Notes: generated from the sequence alone by a model not told the origin. Positions 44,027 through 52,595 are shown, counted from the first letter of the stretch. The stretch: 64,000 nucleotides of DNA from Vibrio diazotrophicus (GCF_038452265.1 NZ_CP151842.1:1736001-1800000); one strand, 5' to 3'. Translations and numbers: made by a program.

Positions 44027-44461
44027 TCACTTACCGTTTGTTTCCCCAAACAATAAATCCATCATGGTTATAATTCGTTTCTTGTCGTTCCCCCACTTGT
44101 CTGGATTGGTATTGTTTGGTGCCTTGAAATCAACTTCACCAACTTTTTCTCTGTTTTTATATGCTTTAACTTGTGCGGCTGCGATAAACGTCCTGAAGTC
44201 CCAACTCCAACGCGCCACATAAGTAAGTGTAAGCTCTGAACTATTAGGTGGAGTGCCATCACTAACAATCGTACATTTATGAGCAGAATCCAAACACCAT
44301 TCTTGCATCGAATCTAAGAAAATCTCTCGTGTTGCTTCATCTTTAACAATAGTAATTTCTTTGCTCTGATTCTCTTCCGAGATAGCTTCAACTGTATATT
44401 TTGGCGCTGCACATGCTGCTAATAACACAGGTAGACTAAGGATAATTATTCTCTTATACAT
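44027..44461 (-). CDS. Small lipoprotein, cassette-encoded
   Basis: 144 residues. Signal peptide YKRIIILSLPVLLAAC with lipobox LAAC at residue 17, then a soluble domain with two cysteines (EWCLDSAHKC) and SELTLTYVARWSWDFRTFIAAAQVKAYKNREKVGEVDF. It resembles small Sbal_3080-type lipoproteins of Vibrio and Shewanella; this is a tentative match. Role unknown. Confidence 0.78.
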   Translation of the reverse strand: MYKRIIILSLPVLLAACAAPKYTVEAISEENQSKEITIVKDEATREIFLDSMQEWCLDSAHKCTIVSDGTPPNSSELTLTYVARWSWDFRTFIAAAQVKAYKNREKVGEVDFKAPNNTNPDKWGNDKKRIITMMDLLFGETNGK

Positions 44462-44514
44462 TTTACGTCTCTTCTAATAAATCAATAATTTTAAAGGAAT
44501 TACAAATAGCGGCA

Positions 44515-44632
44515 TAACGCTAAGCTAAGTGGCTGCAAACCACCACCAAACTCAAAATAACTACCGTAAACGCACTAGCCAATTTGAATCAAAGCCGCCA
44601 TAGGTTTGCAGTCCGTCTTAAGCGCCTTGTTA
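44515..44632 (-). repeat. attC 11
   Basis: Vibrio-repeat type, TAACGCTAAGCTAAGTGG to CGCCTTGTTA. It supplies the stop codon of the methyltransferase gene. Confidence 0.92.
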
Positions 44633-45226
44633 TGTACGTTTCACCGCGACCACAGAATATGTGTGCCAATGCTTCATTCTACCCAATGAAGTTTTAGCAC
44701 TTTCATCACGTTCAAAGAAACTGACTATTTCAAAGTCAAAGAACAAACCCTTTACCTCTGATTCCGATAAAGGTGTTGTTGGACTACGGTAGTTATCAGC
44801 CCAACTGTCTTTCAACCCCATGAAGTCACCTGCGAATACCCCACCGATCTCAATTGAAGATTTAATATTGCCCCAAGTAGTTTCAAATTGGTTGGGGTCA
44901 GCAAAGTACAGACTTGAATTTGCTACAACAACACCAGATTTTGGATAGTCGAAAGATTCAAACGAAGACTCTGAAATGTCCACTAACGATTTTGAACTAA
45001 ACCTGTCCCTACAAATAGCAATCGAATCAGGATTAATATCGAAGCCATGAACTCGAAAACCCTGTTGTTCTAAATACTGGATGTCACTGCCAGTGCCACA
45101 ACCACAGTCAGTGGCTACTTTGAGATTTGATTCATTGAGTCGAACAGCAAACTCAGTACGTTTTAAATGTGGGCGAGTTAGTGCCTTTTCGTAGTACTGA
45201 CGCCAAATTTCAGCATTTTCATCCAT
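44630..45226 (-). CDS. Class I SAM-dependent methyltransferase
   Basis: 198 residues from the ATG at 45226; an open frame further upstream runs into the previous attC and is not counted. Motif I is VATDCGCGTGSDIQYLEQQG, followed by VHGFDINPDSIAICRDRF and a GVVVANSSLYFADP motif II/III region, the methyltransf_11/25 pattern. The TAA stop is the first triplet of attC 11. Substrate unknown. Confidence 0.88.
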   Translation of the reverse strand: MDENAEIWRQYYEKALTRPHLKRTEFAVRLNESNLKVATDCGCGTGSDIQYLEQQGFRVHGFDINPDSIAICRDRFSSKSLVDISESSFESFDYPKSGVVVANSSLYFADPNQFETTWGNIKSSIEIGGVFAGDFMGLKDSWADNYRSPTTPLSESEVKGLFFDFEIVSFFERDESAKTSLGRMKHWHTYSVVAVKRT

Positions 45227-45253
45227 AAGTTTCTGATTTTCCGTAAAAGTACA

Positions 45254-45370
45254 TAACGATAAGCTAAGTGGCTGCAAACACCACCAAACTCAAAATAACC
45301 ACCTTAAACACACTAGCCAATTTGAACCAAAACCGCCACAGGTTTGCAGTCCGGCTTAAGCGCCTTGTTA
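45254..45370 (-). repeat. attC 10
   Basis: Vibrio-repeat type, TAACGATAAGCTAAGTGG to CGCCTTGTTA. Closes ORF-less copy e. Confidence 0.92.
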
Positions 45371-45739
45371 GCTGGTTACTATGAAGCCTAATATTTGCAT
45401 CCAAATGCATAATTTGAAATACATTATGCCTATACGAACACAATGTAAAAAGGGACAGTTACAAGACTGAAACCTAGCCCACGAAACATGACTGACCAAG
45501 TAGAAATATGATGATGCCAACCATAACAAGCTAGGAACTTTATTAGTCACGAACCACTTTCAACATCAAAGAAGCCACGCCAAAGAACTCGACAAACGCA
45601 CCATAAAAAGTAAACGGAATGACTAAATTCAATCACTTAAATTGAAGTGCCACTGGCGAGATAGTTGAAAGACGTGGACTTTGAGGTGTAAAGCTCGAAC
45701 CACAAAACCAGAATAAAACGGCTCTTTTAATTTTCCAGC
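45371..45739 (-). repeat. ORF-less repeated cassette, copy e
   Basis: 369 bp, with small insertions (AAAAAGGGACAG and AGTAGAAATATG) relative to other copies that break any common reading frame. Confidence 0.88.
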
Positions 45740-45853
45740 TAACGCTAAGCTAAGTGGCTGCAACTCCACTAAACTCAAAATAACCACCGTAAACACACTA
45801 AGCCATGAACCAAAACAGCCACAGGTTTGCAGTCCGACTTAAGCGCCTTGTTA
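45740..45853 (-). repeat. attC 9
   Basis: Vibrio-repeat type, TAACGCTAAGCTAAGTGG to CGCCTTGTTA. Confidence 0.92.
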
Positions 45854-45869
45854 TGTGTATGATGTTGAA

Positions 45870-46109
45870 CTAAGACGCTGGACCTCTTTTCACGATACTT
45901 GCAATCGAACCAGTTAGATATGAACCTGAAGGACCACTATGTTTAAAGCACCACATACCATCAACATTAACAAATTCTTCTTTAATTGCTTTGCTGTTGT
46001 TTTGGTAATAACCCGCAGACACTTCACTATCTGATATGACGCTTATTACGTAGGCAGGTATATGAGAAGTGCCTACATAAATCCAATGACCAACATCTAC
46101 TTTATCCAT
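45870..46109 (-). CDS. Small cassette protein, unknown
   Basis: 79 residues from the ATG at 46109 with GAGGAC upstream: MDKVDVGHWIYVGTSHIPAYVISVISDSEVSAGYYQNN, beta-rich, followed by KEEFVNVDGMWCFKHSGPSGSYL. No known family recognised. Sole gene of its cassette. Confidence 0.72.
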   Translation of the reverse strand: MDKVDVGHWIYVGTSHIPAYVISVISDSEVSAGYYQNNSKAIKEEFVNVDGMWCFKHSGPSGSYLTGSIASIVKRGPAS

Positions 46110-46138
46110 ACAAATGTCCTCGAAACATGATTTACACA

Positions 46139-46259
46139 TAACGCCCTGCTAAGGGGTGAGCAACGCAATACCGAAGCCGCCGCAAACCACCTTAATCACC
46201 AAAAATCAACGCATAGTAAAAATGCCACGCGTTGCGAATCCCTCTTGAGCAGTTTGTTA
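46139..46259 (-). repeat. attC 8
   Basis: TAACGCCCTGCTAAGGGG to GAGCAGTTTGTTA, same subtype as attC 19. Confidence 0.92.
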
Positions 46260-46267
46260 TGTTTTTA

Positions 46268-46582
46268 TTACCTAACTAAAGACACTAAGGAAACACTTCC
46301 CGATTTATACACTTTGGAATGTGCTTTCACATCACCGTACCCTTGCCAATCAAATGTCAATTGTTGAAAGTCATCCACGATAAATTCAGAATCAGAGACC
46401 TTTAGTTGAATAGGCTTTGTAAAAGTTAAATACATTTGGTTATCAAACTCCAAAATCAACTTGTTGTCACGTTCTGCAATCCAAGTAAGTCTGTGCTGAT
46501 TATCATAAGGCCTTCCAAACCACCCGTCAGGAAGCTTAAGACCAAATACGGCATTACTTTTAATCCAAGATTCAATTTCCAT
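46268..46582 (-). CDS. Small cassette protein, unknown
   Basis: 104 residues from the ATG at 46582 (GGAAG upstream); upstream codons come from the neighbouring attC and are excluded. MEIESWIKSNAVFGLKLPDGWFGRPYDNQHRLTWIAERDNKLILEFDNQMYLTFTKPIQLKV: all-beta, soluble, no signal peptide. Not recognised. Confidence 0.72.
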   Translation of the reverse strand: MEIESWIKSNAVFGLKLPDGWFGRPYDNQHRLTWIAERDNKLILEFDNQMYLTFTKPIQLKVSDSEFIVDDFQQLTFDWQGYGDVKAHSKVYKSGSVSLVSLVR

Positions 46583-46600
46583 AAAACTTCCAAGAAAACA

Positions 46601-46663
46601 TAACGCTAAGCTAAGTGGCTGCAAACCGCCAAGCGTTTGCAGTCCGGCTTAAGCGCCTTGTTA
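46601..46663 (-). repeat. attC 7, shortened to 63 bp
   Basis: Both ends are intact (TAACGCTAAGCTAAGTGGCT and GGCTTAAGCGCCTTGTTA), but the ~55 bp variable middle of the Vibrio repeats is missing; only AAACCGCCAAGCGTTT links the two arms. The arms can still fold into a hairpin. Confidence 0.92.
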
Positions 46664-47032
46664 GCTGGTTACGTTGAAGCTTATTATTTGCACCCAAATG
46701 CATAATTTGAAATACATTATGACTATACGAGCACAATGTAAAAGGGACAGCTATAAAACTTAAACCTAGCCCACGAAACATAACTGACTAAGAAAAATTA
46801 CGACGAAGCCAACAATAACAAGCGAAGAGCTTCATTAATCACGAACCGCTTTCAGTTTCAAAGAAATCACACCAAAGAACTCAATAAACACACCACTAAA
46901 AGTAAAACGGCCTAGCCGAATTCAACCACTTAAATGAAAGTGCCACTGGCGAGATAGTTGAAAGACGTGAACTTTCAGGTGTAAAGATCGAACCATAAAA
47001 CCAGAATAAAACTGTTCTTTTAATTTTCCAGC
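46664..47032 (-). repeat. ORF-less repeated cassette, copy d
   Basis: 369 bp copy attached to the shortened attC 7. All conserved blocks are present. Confidence 0.88.
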
Positions 47033-47154
47033 TAACGCCGCGTTAAGTGGTGAACAACGCAAACCACCAAACCTAAACCATTGCACTTTAAACACTTAAG
47101 CTAACTTGAGCCAAAACCGCCAAACGTTGTGAATCCGCCTTAAACGCTTTGTTA
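47033..47154 (-). repeat. attC 6
   Basis: TAACGCCGCGTTAAGTGG to AACGCTTTGTTA. Confidence 0.92.
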
Positions 47155-47158
47155 GGAA

Positions 47159-47743
47159 TTATTCTGAGACGATCGCTGAATAATAACCGACTGTCAGCAA
47201 TGACAATACAGAAACAACTGCAATGGCATCAGCTGTGACGGCAACAGGGGTAAATACAATTTTCGCTACTTTTGAAATTCCGCCTTCAGGCTCCTCCACT
47301 ATAATAAGTTGATCCTGATCGAAGGAAGTAACTTGGAGCTCACCTTCGATATGATACAACTTGCCTGACAGTCGAGTTTTATATGCAAGCCCGTTTGATG
47401 CTTTTGTAAAACCTAACCCCAAAAGAACTTTTGCTTCTGATGAATCACTGGCAACATCCGTGGTCAACTTGAGCATCCCAGTTACCGTATTATTGTCATT
47501 AATTTTAAAGTAATCGTACTTTGGCAGAAAATCGAATTCATGACTTGCTGATAGAATATCTTTAAAGTCTTTAGAAATATTGAAAATATAACTATATCTA
47601 TCACCATCAATGATCAGTAGATCCTTATCCGGAACAACATAGTAGCCAGTCACCTTTTCTGTAAAGGTAGGAGGCTCCCACAGTGCGGAAGTACATCCTG
47701 TTATGGCGAATAATGCCAAAAGAACGATTGTAATGCGCTTCAT
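47159..47743 (-). CDS. Cassette-encoded lipoprotein
   Basis: 194 residues. Signal peptide KRITIVLLALFAITGC with lipobox ITGC at residue 16, a beta-rich middle with repeated -LLI-DGDRYSYIF-type strands, and a hydrophobic C-terminal segment IVFTPVAVTADAIAVVSVLSLLTVGYYSAIV that could span a membrane. No known family recognised. The AGGAGT before the ATG is good. Confidence 0.78.
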   Translation of the reverse strand: MKRITIVLLALFAITGCTSALWEPPTFTEKVTGYYVVPDKDLLIIDGDRYSYIFNISKDFKDILSASHEFDFLPKYDYFKINDNNTVTGMLKLTTDVASDSSEAKVLLGLGFTKASNGLAYKTRLSGKLYHIEGELQVTSFDQDQLIIVEEPEGGISKVAKIVFTPVAVTADAIAVVSVLSLLTVGYYSAIVSE

Positions 47744-47759
47744 GAGTACTCCTAATTCC

Positions 47760-47875
47760 TAACGCTAAGCTAAGTGGCTGCAAACACCACCAAACTCAAA
47801 ATAACCACCGTAAACACCCTACCCGATTGAACCGAAACCGCCACAGGTTTGCAGTCCGGCTTAAGCGCCTTGTTA
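47760..47875 (-). repeat. attC 5
   Basis: Vibrio-repeat type, TAACGCTAAGCTAAGTGG to CGCCTTGTTA. Closes ORF-less copy c. Confidence 0.92.
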
Positions 47876-48242
47876 GCTGGTTACGTTGGAGCTTGATGTT
47901 TGCACCCAAATGCCTAATTTCAAATACATTATGACTATACGAGCGCAATGTAAAAGGGACAGCTTTAAAACTGAAACCTAGCCCACGAAACATAACTGGC
48001 CAAAAAAATTACGATGAAGCCAACCATAACAAGCGAAAAACTTTATTAGTCACGAACCGCTTTCAACTTCAAAGAAGCCACGCCAAAGAACTAGACAAAC
48101 ACATCATTAAAAGTAAACGGCTTGGGCAGATTCAACCATTTAATTGGAAGTGCCACTGGCGAGATAGTTGAAATACGGGGGCTTTCAGGTGTAAAGCTTG
48201 AACCACAAAACCGGAATAAAACGGCTCTTTTAATTTTCCAGC
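47876..48242 (-). repeat. ORF-less repeated cassette, copy c
   Basis: 367 bp copy with the GCTTGGGCAGATTCAACCA variant of the middle part. Confidence 0.88.
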
Positions 48243-48358
48243 TAACGCTAAGCTAAGTGGCTGCAAACACCACTAAACCCAAAATAACCACCGTAAACAC
48301 ACTAGCCAATTGAACCAAAACCGCCACGCGTTTGCAGTCCGACTTAAGCGCCTTGTTA
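48243..48358 (-). repeat. attC 4
   Basis: Vibrio-repeat type, TAACGCTAAGCTAAGTGG to CGCCTTGTTA. Confidence 0.92.
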
Positions 48359-48367
48359 TGTTCGAAC

Positions 48368-48739
48368 TTAAAGCGCCACAACGGCCTCTATTTCTATTTT
48401 TAGATCTGGATGAATTAACTTTGATACTTCAACAAGTGAGCAAGCAGGAAGAAATCCATCGTAGAATTGGAAAAGTTGCTCTCGGATTGAGGCTAACAAA
48501 CCAATATCTCGCACAAATATTGTGAGCTTTAATAAATCACTCTTTGCCCGCTGTTCACATTCAAGAATTGTAGCTATTTGACCGAGAATTTCTGTACTTT
48601 GCGCCACTAAATCCGATGATTGTGCAACTGTCCCGTATGCAGTAAGCCCAGATATATAAAGCGTTTTATTATGCTTAGTCGCATGAACATAAGGACCAGC
48701 TATTTGAGGGAGCCCTTCGTAATTTATCCTTTCAACCAA
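48368..48739 (-). CDS. RidA/YjgF-family protein lacking the catalytic arginine
   Basis: 123 residues, the usual length. The family pattern is clear: GPYVHATKHNKTLYISGLTAYG, then LLKLTIFVRDIGLLASIREQLFQFY and LPACSLVEVSKLIHPDLKIEIEAVVAL. The strand that normally reads PARSTVEV reads PACSLVEV, so the Arg that holds the imine substrate in RidA is a Cys. It may therefore lack 2-aminoacrylate deaminase activity. Sole gene of its cassette. Confidence 0.88.
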   Translation of the reverse strand: MVERINYEGLPQIAGPYVHATKHNKTLYISGLTAYGTVAQSSDLVAQSTEILGQIATILECEQRAKSDLLKLTIFVRDIGLLASIREQLFQFYDGFLPACSLVEVSKLIHPDLKIEIEAVVAL

Positions 48740-48758
48740 TTGATTTCTCCTAAGAACA

Positions 48759-48875
48759 TAACGCTAAGCTAAGTGGCTGCAAACACCGCTAAACTCAAAA
48801 TAACCACCGTAAACACCCTAGCCAATTTGAACTAAAACCGCCACAGGTTTGCAGTCCGACTTAAGCGCCTTGTTA
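48759..48875 (-). repeat. attC 3
   Basis: Vibrio-repeat type, TAACGCTAAGCTAAGTGG to CGCCTTGTTA. Closes ORF-less copy b. Confidence 0.92.
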
Positions 48876-49244
48876 GCTGGTTACGTTGAAGCTTGATGTT
48901 TGCACCCAAATGCCTAATTTGAAATACATTATGACTATACGAGCGCAATGTAAAAGGGACAGCTTTAAAACTGAAACCTGGCCCACGAAACGTGACTGCC
49001 CAAGTAAAATTACGATGAAGCCAACCATAACAAGCGAAGAACTTTATTAGTCACGAACTGCTTTCAACTTCAAAGAAGCCACACCAAAGAACTCGACAAA
49101 CGCACCATAAAAAGTAAACGGAGCGCCAAAATTCAATCAATTAAATTGAAAGTGCCACTGGCGAGATAGTTGAAATAACTGAATTTTCAGGTGTAAAGCT
49201 TGAACCACAAAACAGGAACAAAACGGCTCTTTTAATTTTCCAGC
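48876..49244 (-). repeat. ORF-less repeated cassette, copy b
   Basis: 369 bp copy. The ATG of the small frame seen in some other copies is ACG here (CACGAAACGTGAC on the + strand), further evidence that the frame is not conserved. Confidence 0.88.
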
Positions 49245-49362
49245 TAACGCTAAGCTAAGTGGCTGCAAACCACTACTAAACTCAAAATAACCACCGTAAA
49301 CACACTAGCCAATTAGAACCAAAACCGCCACGCGTTTGCAGTCCGGCTTAAGCGCCTTGTTA
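49245..49362 (-). repeat. attC 2
   Basis: Vibrio-repeat type, TAACGCTAAGCTAAGTGG to CGCCTTGTTA. Closes ORF-less copy a. Confidence 0.92.
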
Positions 49363-49730
49363 GCTGGTTGCGTTGAAGCCTCATGTTTGCGCCCAAATGC
49401 ATAATTTGAAACACATTATGGCTATACGAACACAATGTAAAACGGACAGCTATAAAACTGAAACCTAGCCCACGAAACATAACTGACCAGGACAAATTAC
49501 GATGAAGCCAACCATAACAAGCGAAGAACTTTATTAGTCACGAACCGCTTTCAACTTCAAAGAAGCCACACCAAAGAATTCAACAAACACACCATTAAAA
49601 GTAAACGGCTCGGGTAGATTCAATCATTTAATTGAAAGTGCCACTGGCGAGATAGTTGAAATACGCGAAATTTCAGGTGTAAAGCTTGAACCACAAAACC
49701 GAAACAAAACGGCTCTTTTCATTTTCCAGC
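49363..49730 (-). repeat. ORF-less repeated cassette, copy a
   Basis: 368 bp, the copy nearest to attI and hence probably among the most recently inserted. Similar to copies g-i in the middle part (GGCTCGGGTAGATTCAATC). Confidence 0.88.
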
Positions 49731-49850
49731 TAACGCCCAATTAAGTGGTGAACAACGCACTGACCAAGCCGCCGCATTGCACCGTAAAACACTTTACTCA
49801 ACGCATAGTAAAACTGCCACGCGTTGAGAATCCACTTGAATTGCTTGTTA
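49731..49850 (-). repeat. attC 1, first site after attI
   Basis: TAACGCCCAATTAAGTGG to ATTGCTTGTTA; a different subtype from the majority (GCCACGCGTTGAGAATCC). It closes the first cassette. Confidence 0.9.
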
Positions 49851-50274
49851 TGTGAATTTTACCGTGAATTCAAAGTAAACCACCGTAGAAATGAAGAGAT
49901 TTGAATAAGTTACGTACAAAAATGATGCTTACCAAAACCTAAATTTCACAGCGATCTTAGCCGAAGAAAGCCACTTACAGAATCAACAACAAAGAAAGCG
50001 CCCTTTCAGCCACAACAAAACCTTTTGCTTCACCAGACTTTCAGAGCTGAATTTCAGCAAGTGAATCAGTCAAAAAGACATTTCAATTAAAGCGATTTTA
50101 AACTGACAAAATTCAACACAAACCAGACCCAAAACTAAATTGAGGCAACCCAAGAACCTTGAAAACGATCAATCTCAGGTTGTTCAAGAATCCATTTCGA
50201 CCAAGCCAACCTGCCGAAAACACGGAACAAATTATCAATGAAATCGTAGCTTTGACCTTAAAAACTCATCCAAC
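49851..50274 (-). other. Body of the first cassette, no ORF
   Basis: 424 bp between attI and attC 1. Only very short frames occur on the - strand and no frame of 60 codons on either strand. It is not a copy of the repeated element. It lies where the integron promoter should start transcription of the array, so it may act as leader, promoter or RNA. Confidence 0.6.
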
Positions 50275-50340
50275 ACATAACAGTTCTTATACGGAACTAT
50301 TCCTCTAAAACTGTTCTGTATAAGTTGTATCTCATTACTA
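50275..50340. other. attI recombination site and integrase promoter region
   Basis: On the - strand the last attC-like crossover GTTATGT is at 50275-50281, the junction of the first cassette. Next to it lies an imperfect inverted repeat, CTTATACGGAAC (50286-50297) and GTTCTGTATAAG (50313-50324), 11 of 12 positions. The integrase ATG is 160 bp further on. Position and junction sequence support attI; exact borders are inferred. Confidence 0.65.
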
Positions 50341-50485
50341 CATAACGTTCCTTAACTTAATAAAAAAATAATGAGTTCTGCATTATTTACTTAAAGTCTC
50401 CTCTCAAAATGTGGAGTTACTCCTGTTAATCTACCCACATCATGGTTTCATACCGAAAACTACCGTTTACTTCTAGGGTAAGAGT

Positions 50486-51454
50486 ATGAAGTCTCCATTT
50501 CTAAACGACTTAACTGAATTTATGATCGTGAGGCATTATGCAAAAACTACGATTCATACTTACTGTTATTGGATTGTTCAATTCATTCGCTTCAACAATA
50601 ACCAACATCCAAACCAGTTAGGTCGAAAAGAAGTGGAAGCGTTTTTAACTAATCTGGTCGTGAAGTTACAGGTTTCTGTCGCAACACAATCTCTCGCTTT
50701 AAACGCCCTTGTCTTTTTATATCGAGATTTTCTTTCTAAACCTCTTGATTTGGATATGAGATTCCAAAAATCCTCGAAGAACAAAAAGCTACCTGTCGTT
50801 CTCACGCCTAAAGAAATAGTGCAGGTTTTTAAGCTCATTCCGGTTCAATCGCGTTTGCCCTTTCAATTGATGTATGGTTCTGGGCTACGTTTGATGGAAA
50901 CCGTTCGTCTTAGAGTGAAAGATATCGATTCTGACTATGGCGCTGTACGCATACATAACGGCAAAGGCGGGAAAAGTAGAGTCGTTACCTTGGCTGAAGA
51001 ACTTCATACCCCTTTGTACAACCAAATTGCTAAGGTGCGCCTGATTCATCAACAAGACCTGAGCACACCAGAATATTCAGGAACCACCATACCCTACCGA
51101 TTAGCAGAGAAATATCCATACGCACCCAAGAGCTTAGAGTGGCAATTCTTATTTCCGTCGTTACACCTCAGTCAATTTGGTACAGATACAGGATGGTATC
51201 GACACCATCTTCATGAAAACTCACTACAAAAAATCATCAGAAAAGCGTCAACGAATATGGATACACATAAAAACATCACTTGCCACACGTTTAGGCATTC
51301 ATTTGCAACTCACTTACTTGAGTCAGGTAGTGATATTCGTACCGTCCAAGAACAACTCGGCCACTCAGACGTTAAAACAACACAGATCTACACGCACGTT
51401 ATCAATCGTGGAGCTAGCGGAGTGAAGAGCCCTTTGTCCAATTTAGGTATATAA
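50486..51454 (+). CDS. intIA: Integron integrase
   Basis: 322 residues, tyrosine recombinase of the Vibrio IntIA type. Catalytic residues are all present: R135 (GSGLRLME), K160 (NGKGGKSR), H267 and R270 (CHTFRHSFATH), H293 (QLGHSDVKTTQ) and nucleophile Y302 (IYTHV). The integron-specific patch is seen between motifs II and III (LEWQFLFPSLHLS with the additional helix). It is divergent from the cassette array and starts 205 bp from attI. It should be active; no frameshift or stop. Confidence 0.96.
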   Translation: MKSPFLNDLTEFMIVRHYAKTTIHTYCYWIVQFIRFNNNQHPNQLGRKEVEAFLTNLVVKLQVSVATQSLALNALVFLYRDFLSKPLDLDMRFQKSSKNKKLPVVLTPKEIVQVFKLIPVQSRLPFQLMYGSGLRLMETVRLRVKDIDSDYGAVRIHNGKGGKSRVVTLAEELHTPLYNQIAKVRLIHQQDLSTPEYSGTTIPYRLAEKYPYAPKSLEWQFLFPSLHLSQFGTDTGWYRHHLHENSLQKIIRKASTNMDTHKNITCHTFRHSFATHLLESGSDIRTVQEQLGHSDVKTTQIYTHVINRGASGVKSPLSNLGI

Positions 51455-51456
51455 AA

Positions 51457-51486
51457 AAGGCGGATCGTTTAACCGCATCCGCCTTT
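51457..51486. terminator. Bidirectional terminator between intIA and the lac operon
   Basis: AAGGCGGAT (51457-51465) pairs with ATCCGCCTT (51477-51485), flanked by A-runs on the left and T on the right, so it can end both intIA and the leftward lacK transcript. Confidence 0.88.
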
Positions 51487-51509
51487 ACAATGTGATTAAA
51501 ACTCAACCA

Positions 51510-52595
51510 CTAGAGGTTAGAAATACACAGAGAATCTTTAAACACATGACAATTCTCTCGGTTAAAAGTGAGTTCAATCTCTTCACCACGCTTCACCGCG
51601 ACATCGCCTGATAGGTGGACTTTATTGTTCTCATATCCACCAATCACACCAAACAGATAGGTACTGTTACCAAGTCGTTCAACAGCGTCCGTTTTGAAAT
51701 GAAGTGAATAGTCACCTTCTCCGCCGACGGATAGATGCTCAGGGCGCAAGCCGAAGGTCAGCTTATCTCCTACCGCAACTTTTGAAAGGTCGATATGCAA
51801 AGTAACGGATTGACCATCCGGCAGTTTGAGTGTTGCGCCATCTTCGCCAATATGGGTCACTTTTGCAGGTAACATATTCATTTTTGGAGAACCAATAAAT
51901 CCAGCAACGAACTCATTCGCTGGGCGATTATAGAGTTCAAGCGGTGAACCGACTTGTTCAATTCGACCATCTCTCAACACTACAATTTTGTCTGCCAGCG
52001 TCATGGCTTCTACCTGATCGTGAGTAACATAAATCATGGTAGTGGCAAGCTCACGATGAAGGCTGGAAATTTGTAAACGCATGTCGACACGCAGTTCAGC
52101 ATCGAGGTTGGATAGCGGCTCATCAAACAAGAACACTTTCGGGTTACGTACGATCGCCCGGCCAATCGCAACACGTTGACGTTGACCGCCGGACATATCT
52201 TTCGGCTTACGATCCATCAAGTGATCAAGTTGTAGCGCTTTTGCTGCAGCATCAACACGTTGTTTGATTTCAGCCTTTGGAAAACCGTTCATTTTCATGC
52301 CAAAGCCCATATTCTCTTCCACCGTTAAGTGTGGGTAGAGAGCATAAGACTGGAATACCATCGCAATGCCGCGCTCTGCTGGGTCAACATGGTTTACCAC
52401 TTCATCATCAATGCACAACACGCCATCTGTGATGTCTTCCAAGCCAGCGATAAGGCGCAATAATGTTGATTTACCACAACCAGATGGGCCAACAAACACA
52501 ACGAATTCACCGTGTTTAATATCGAGGTCAACACCATGAATCACAGTATGTTCGCCATAGCGCTTAACAACATTGGAAAGATTAATATTTGCCAT
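51510..52595 (-). CDS. Sugar ABC transporter ATPase (MalK/UgpC type)
   Basis: 361 residues. Walker A GPSGCGKST at residues 37-45, Q-loop FQSYALYPH, signature MSGGQRQRVAIGRA, Walker B FLFDEPLSNLDAEL and switch histidine in YVTHDQVEAMTLAD. C-terminal TOBE/OB domain (residues 240-361) typical of MalK/UgpC/LacK. It energises the LacEFG importer encoded by the same operon, and it is the last gene, ahead of a bidirectional terminator. Confidence 0.94.
   Translation of the reverse strand: MANINLSNVVKRYGEHTVIHGVDLDIKHGEFVVFVGPSGCGKSTLLRLIAGLEDITDGVLCIDDEVVNHVDPAERGIAMVFQSYALYPHLTVEENMGFGMKMNGFPKAEIKQRVDAAAKALQLDHLMDRKPKDMSGGQRQRVAIGRAIVRNPKVFLFDEPLSNLDAELRVDMRLQISSLHRELATTMIYVTHDQVEAMTLADKIVVLRDGRIEQVGSPLELYNRPANEFVAGFIGSPKMNMLPAKVTHIGEDGATLKLPDGQSVTLHIDLSKVAVGDKLTFGLRPEHLSVGGEGDYSLHFKTDAVERLGNSTYLFGVIGGYENNKVHLSGDVAVKRGEEIELTFNRENCHVFKDSLCISNL

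Larger units (their letters stand above)
32504..50281 (-). mobile_element. Chromosomal integron cassette array (27 attC sites)
   Basis: attI lies at about 50275-50281, upstream of the divergent integrase gene. From there the array runs leftwards. I count 27 attC sites: 25 of the Vibrio-repeat type, one foreign type (34172-34265), and one interrupted by an IS110 element (32504-32614 plus 33797-33802). Cassette genes are nearly all on the - strand. Eleven of the cassettes lack a convincing ORF, nine of them copies of one element. Left of 32504 there are only decayed attC-like stretches. Confidence 0.93.

Noticed and set aside
45227..45277. N-terminal extensions MQPLSL on two cassette genes (also at 46583-46624)
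   Set aside because: They are TTG-started translations of the neighbouring attC; internal ATGs with ribosome sites fit better.
47796..47993. Frame starting MFRGLGFSF in several repeated cassettes, running into the attC
   Set aside because: No ribosome site, the C-terminal half is attC sequence, and the frame is destroyed in copies b, e and h.
32504..49850. CRISPR array
   Set aside because: The repeats are 115-120 bp, end in TAAC/GTTA and enclose genes; they are attC sites.
50316..50330. LexA box in the integrase promoter (CTGTATAAGTTGTAT)
   Set aside because: Only the first half matches the CTGT-N8-ACAG consensus; too weak to claim SOS control.
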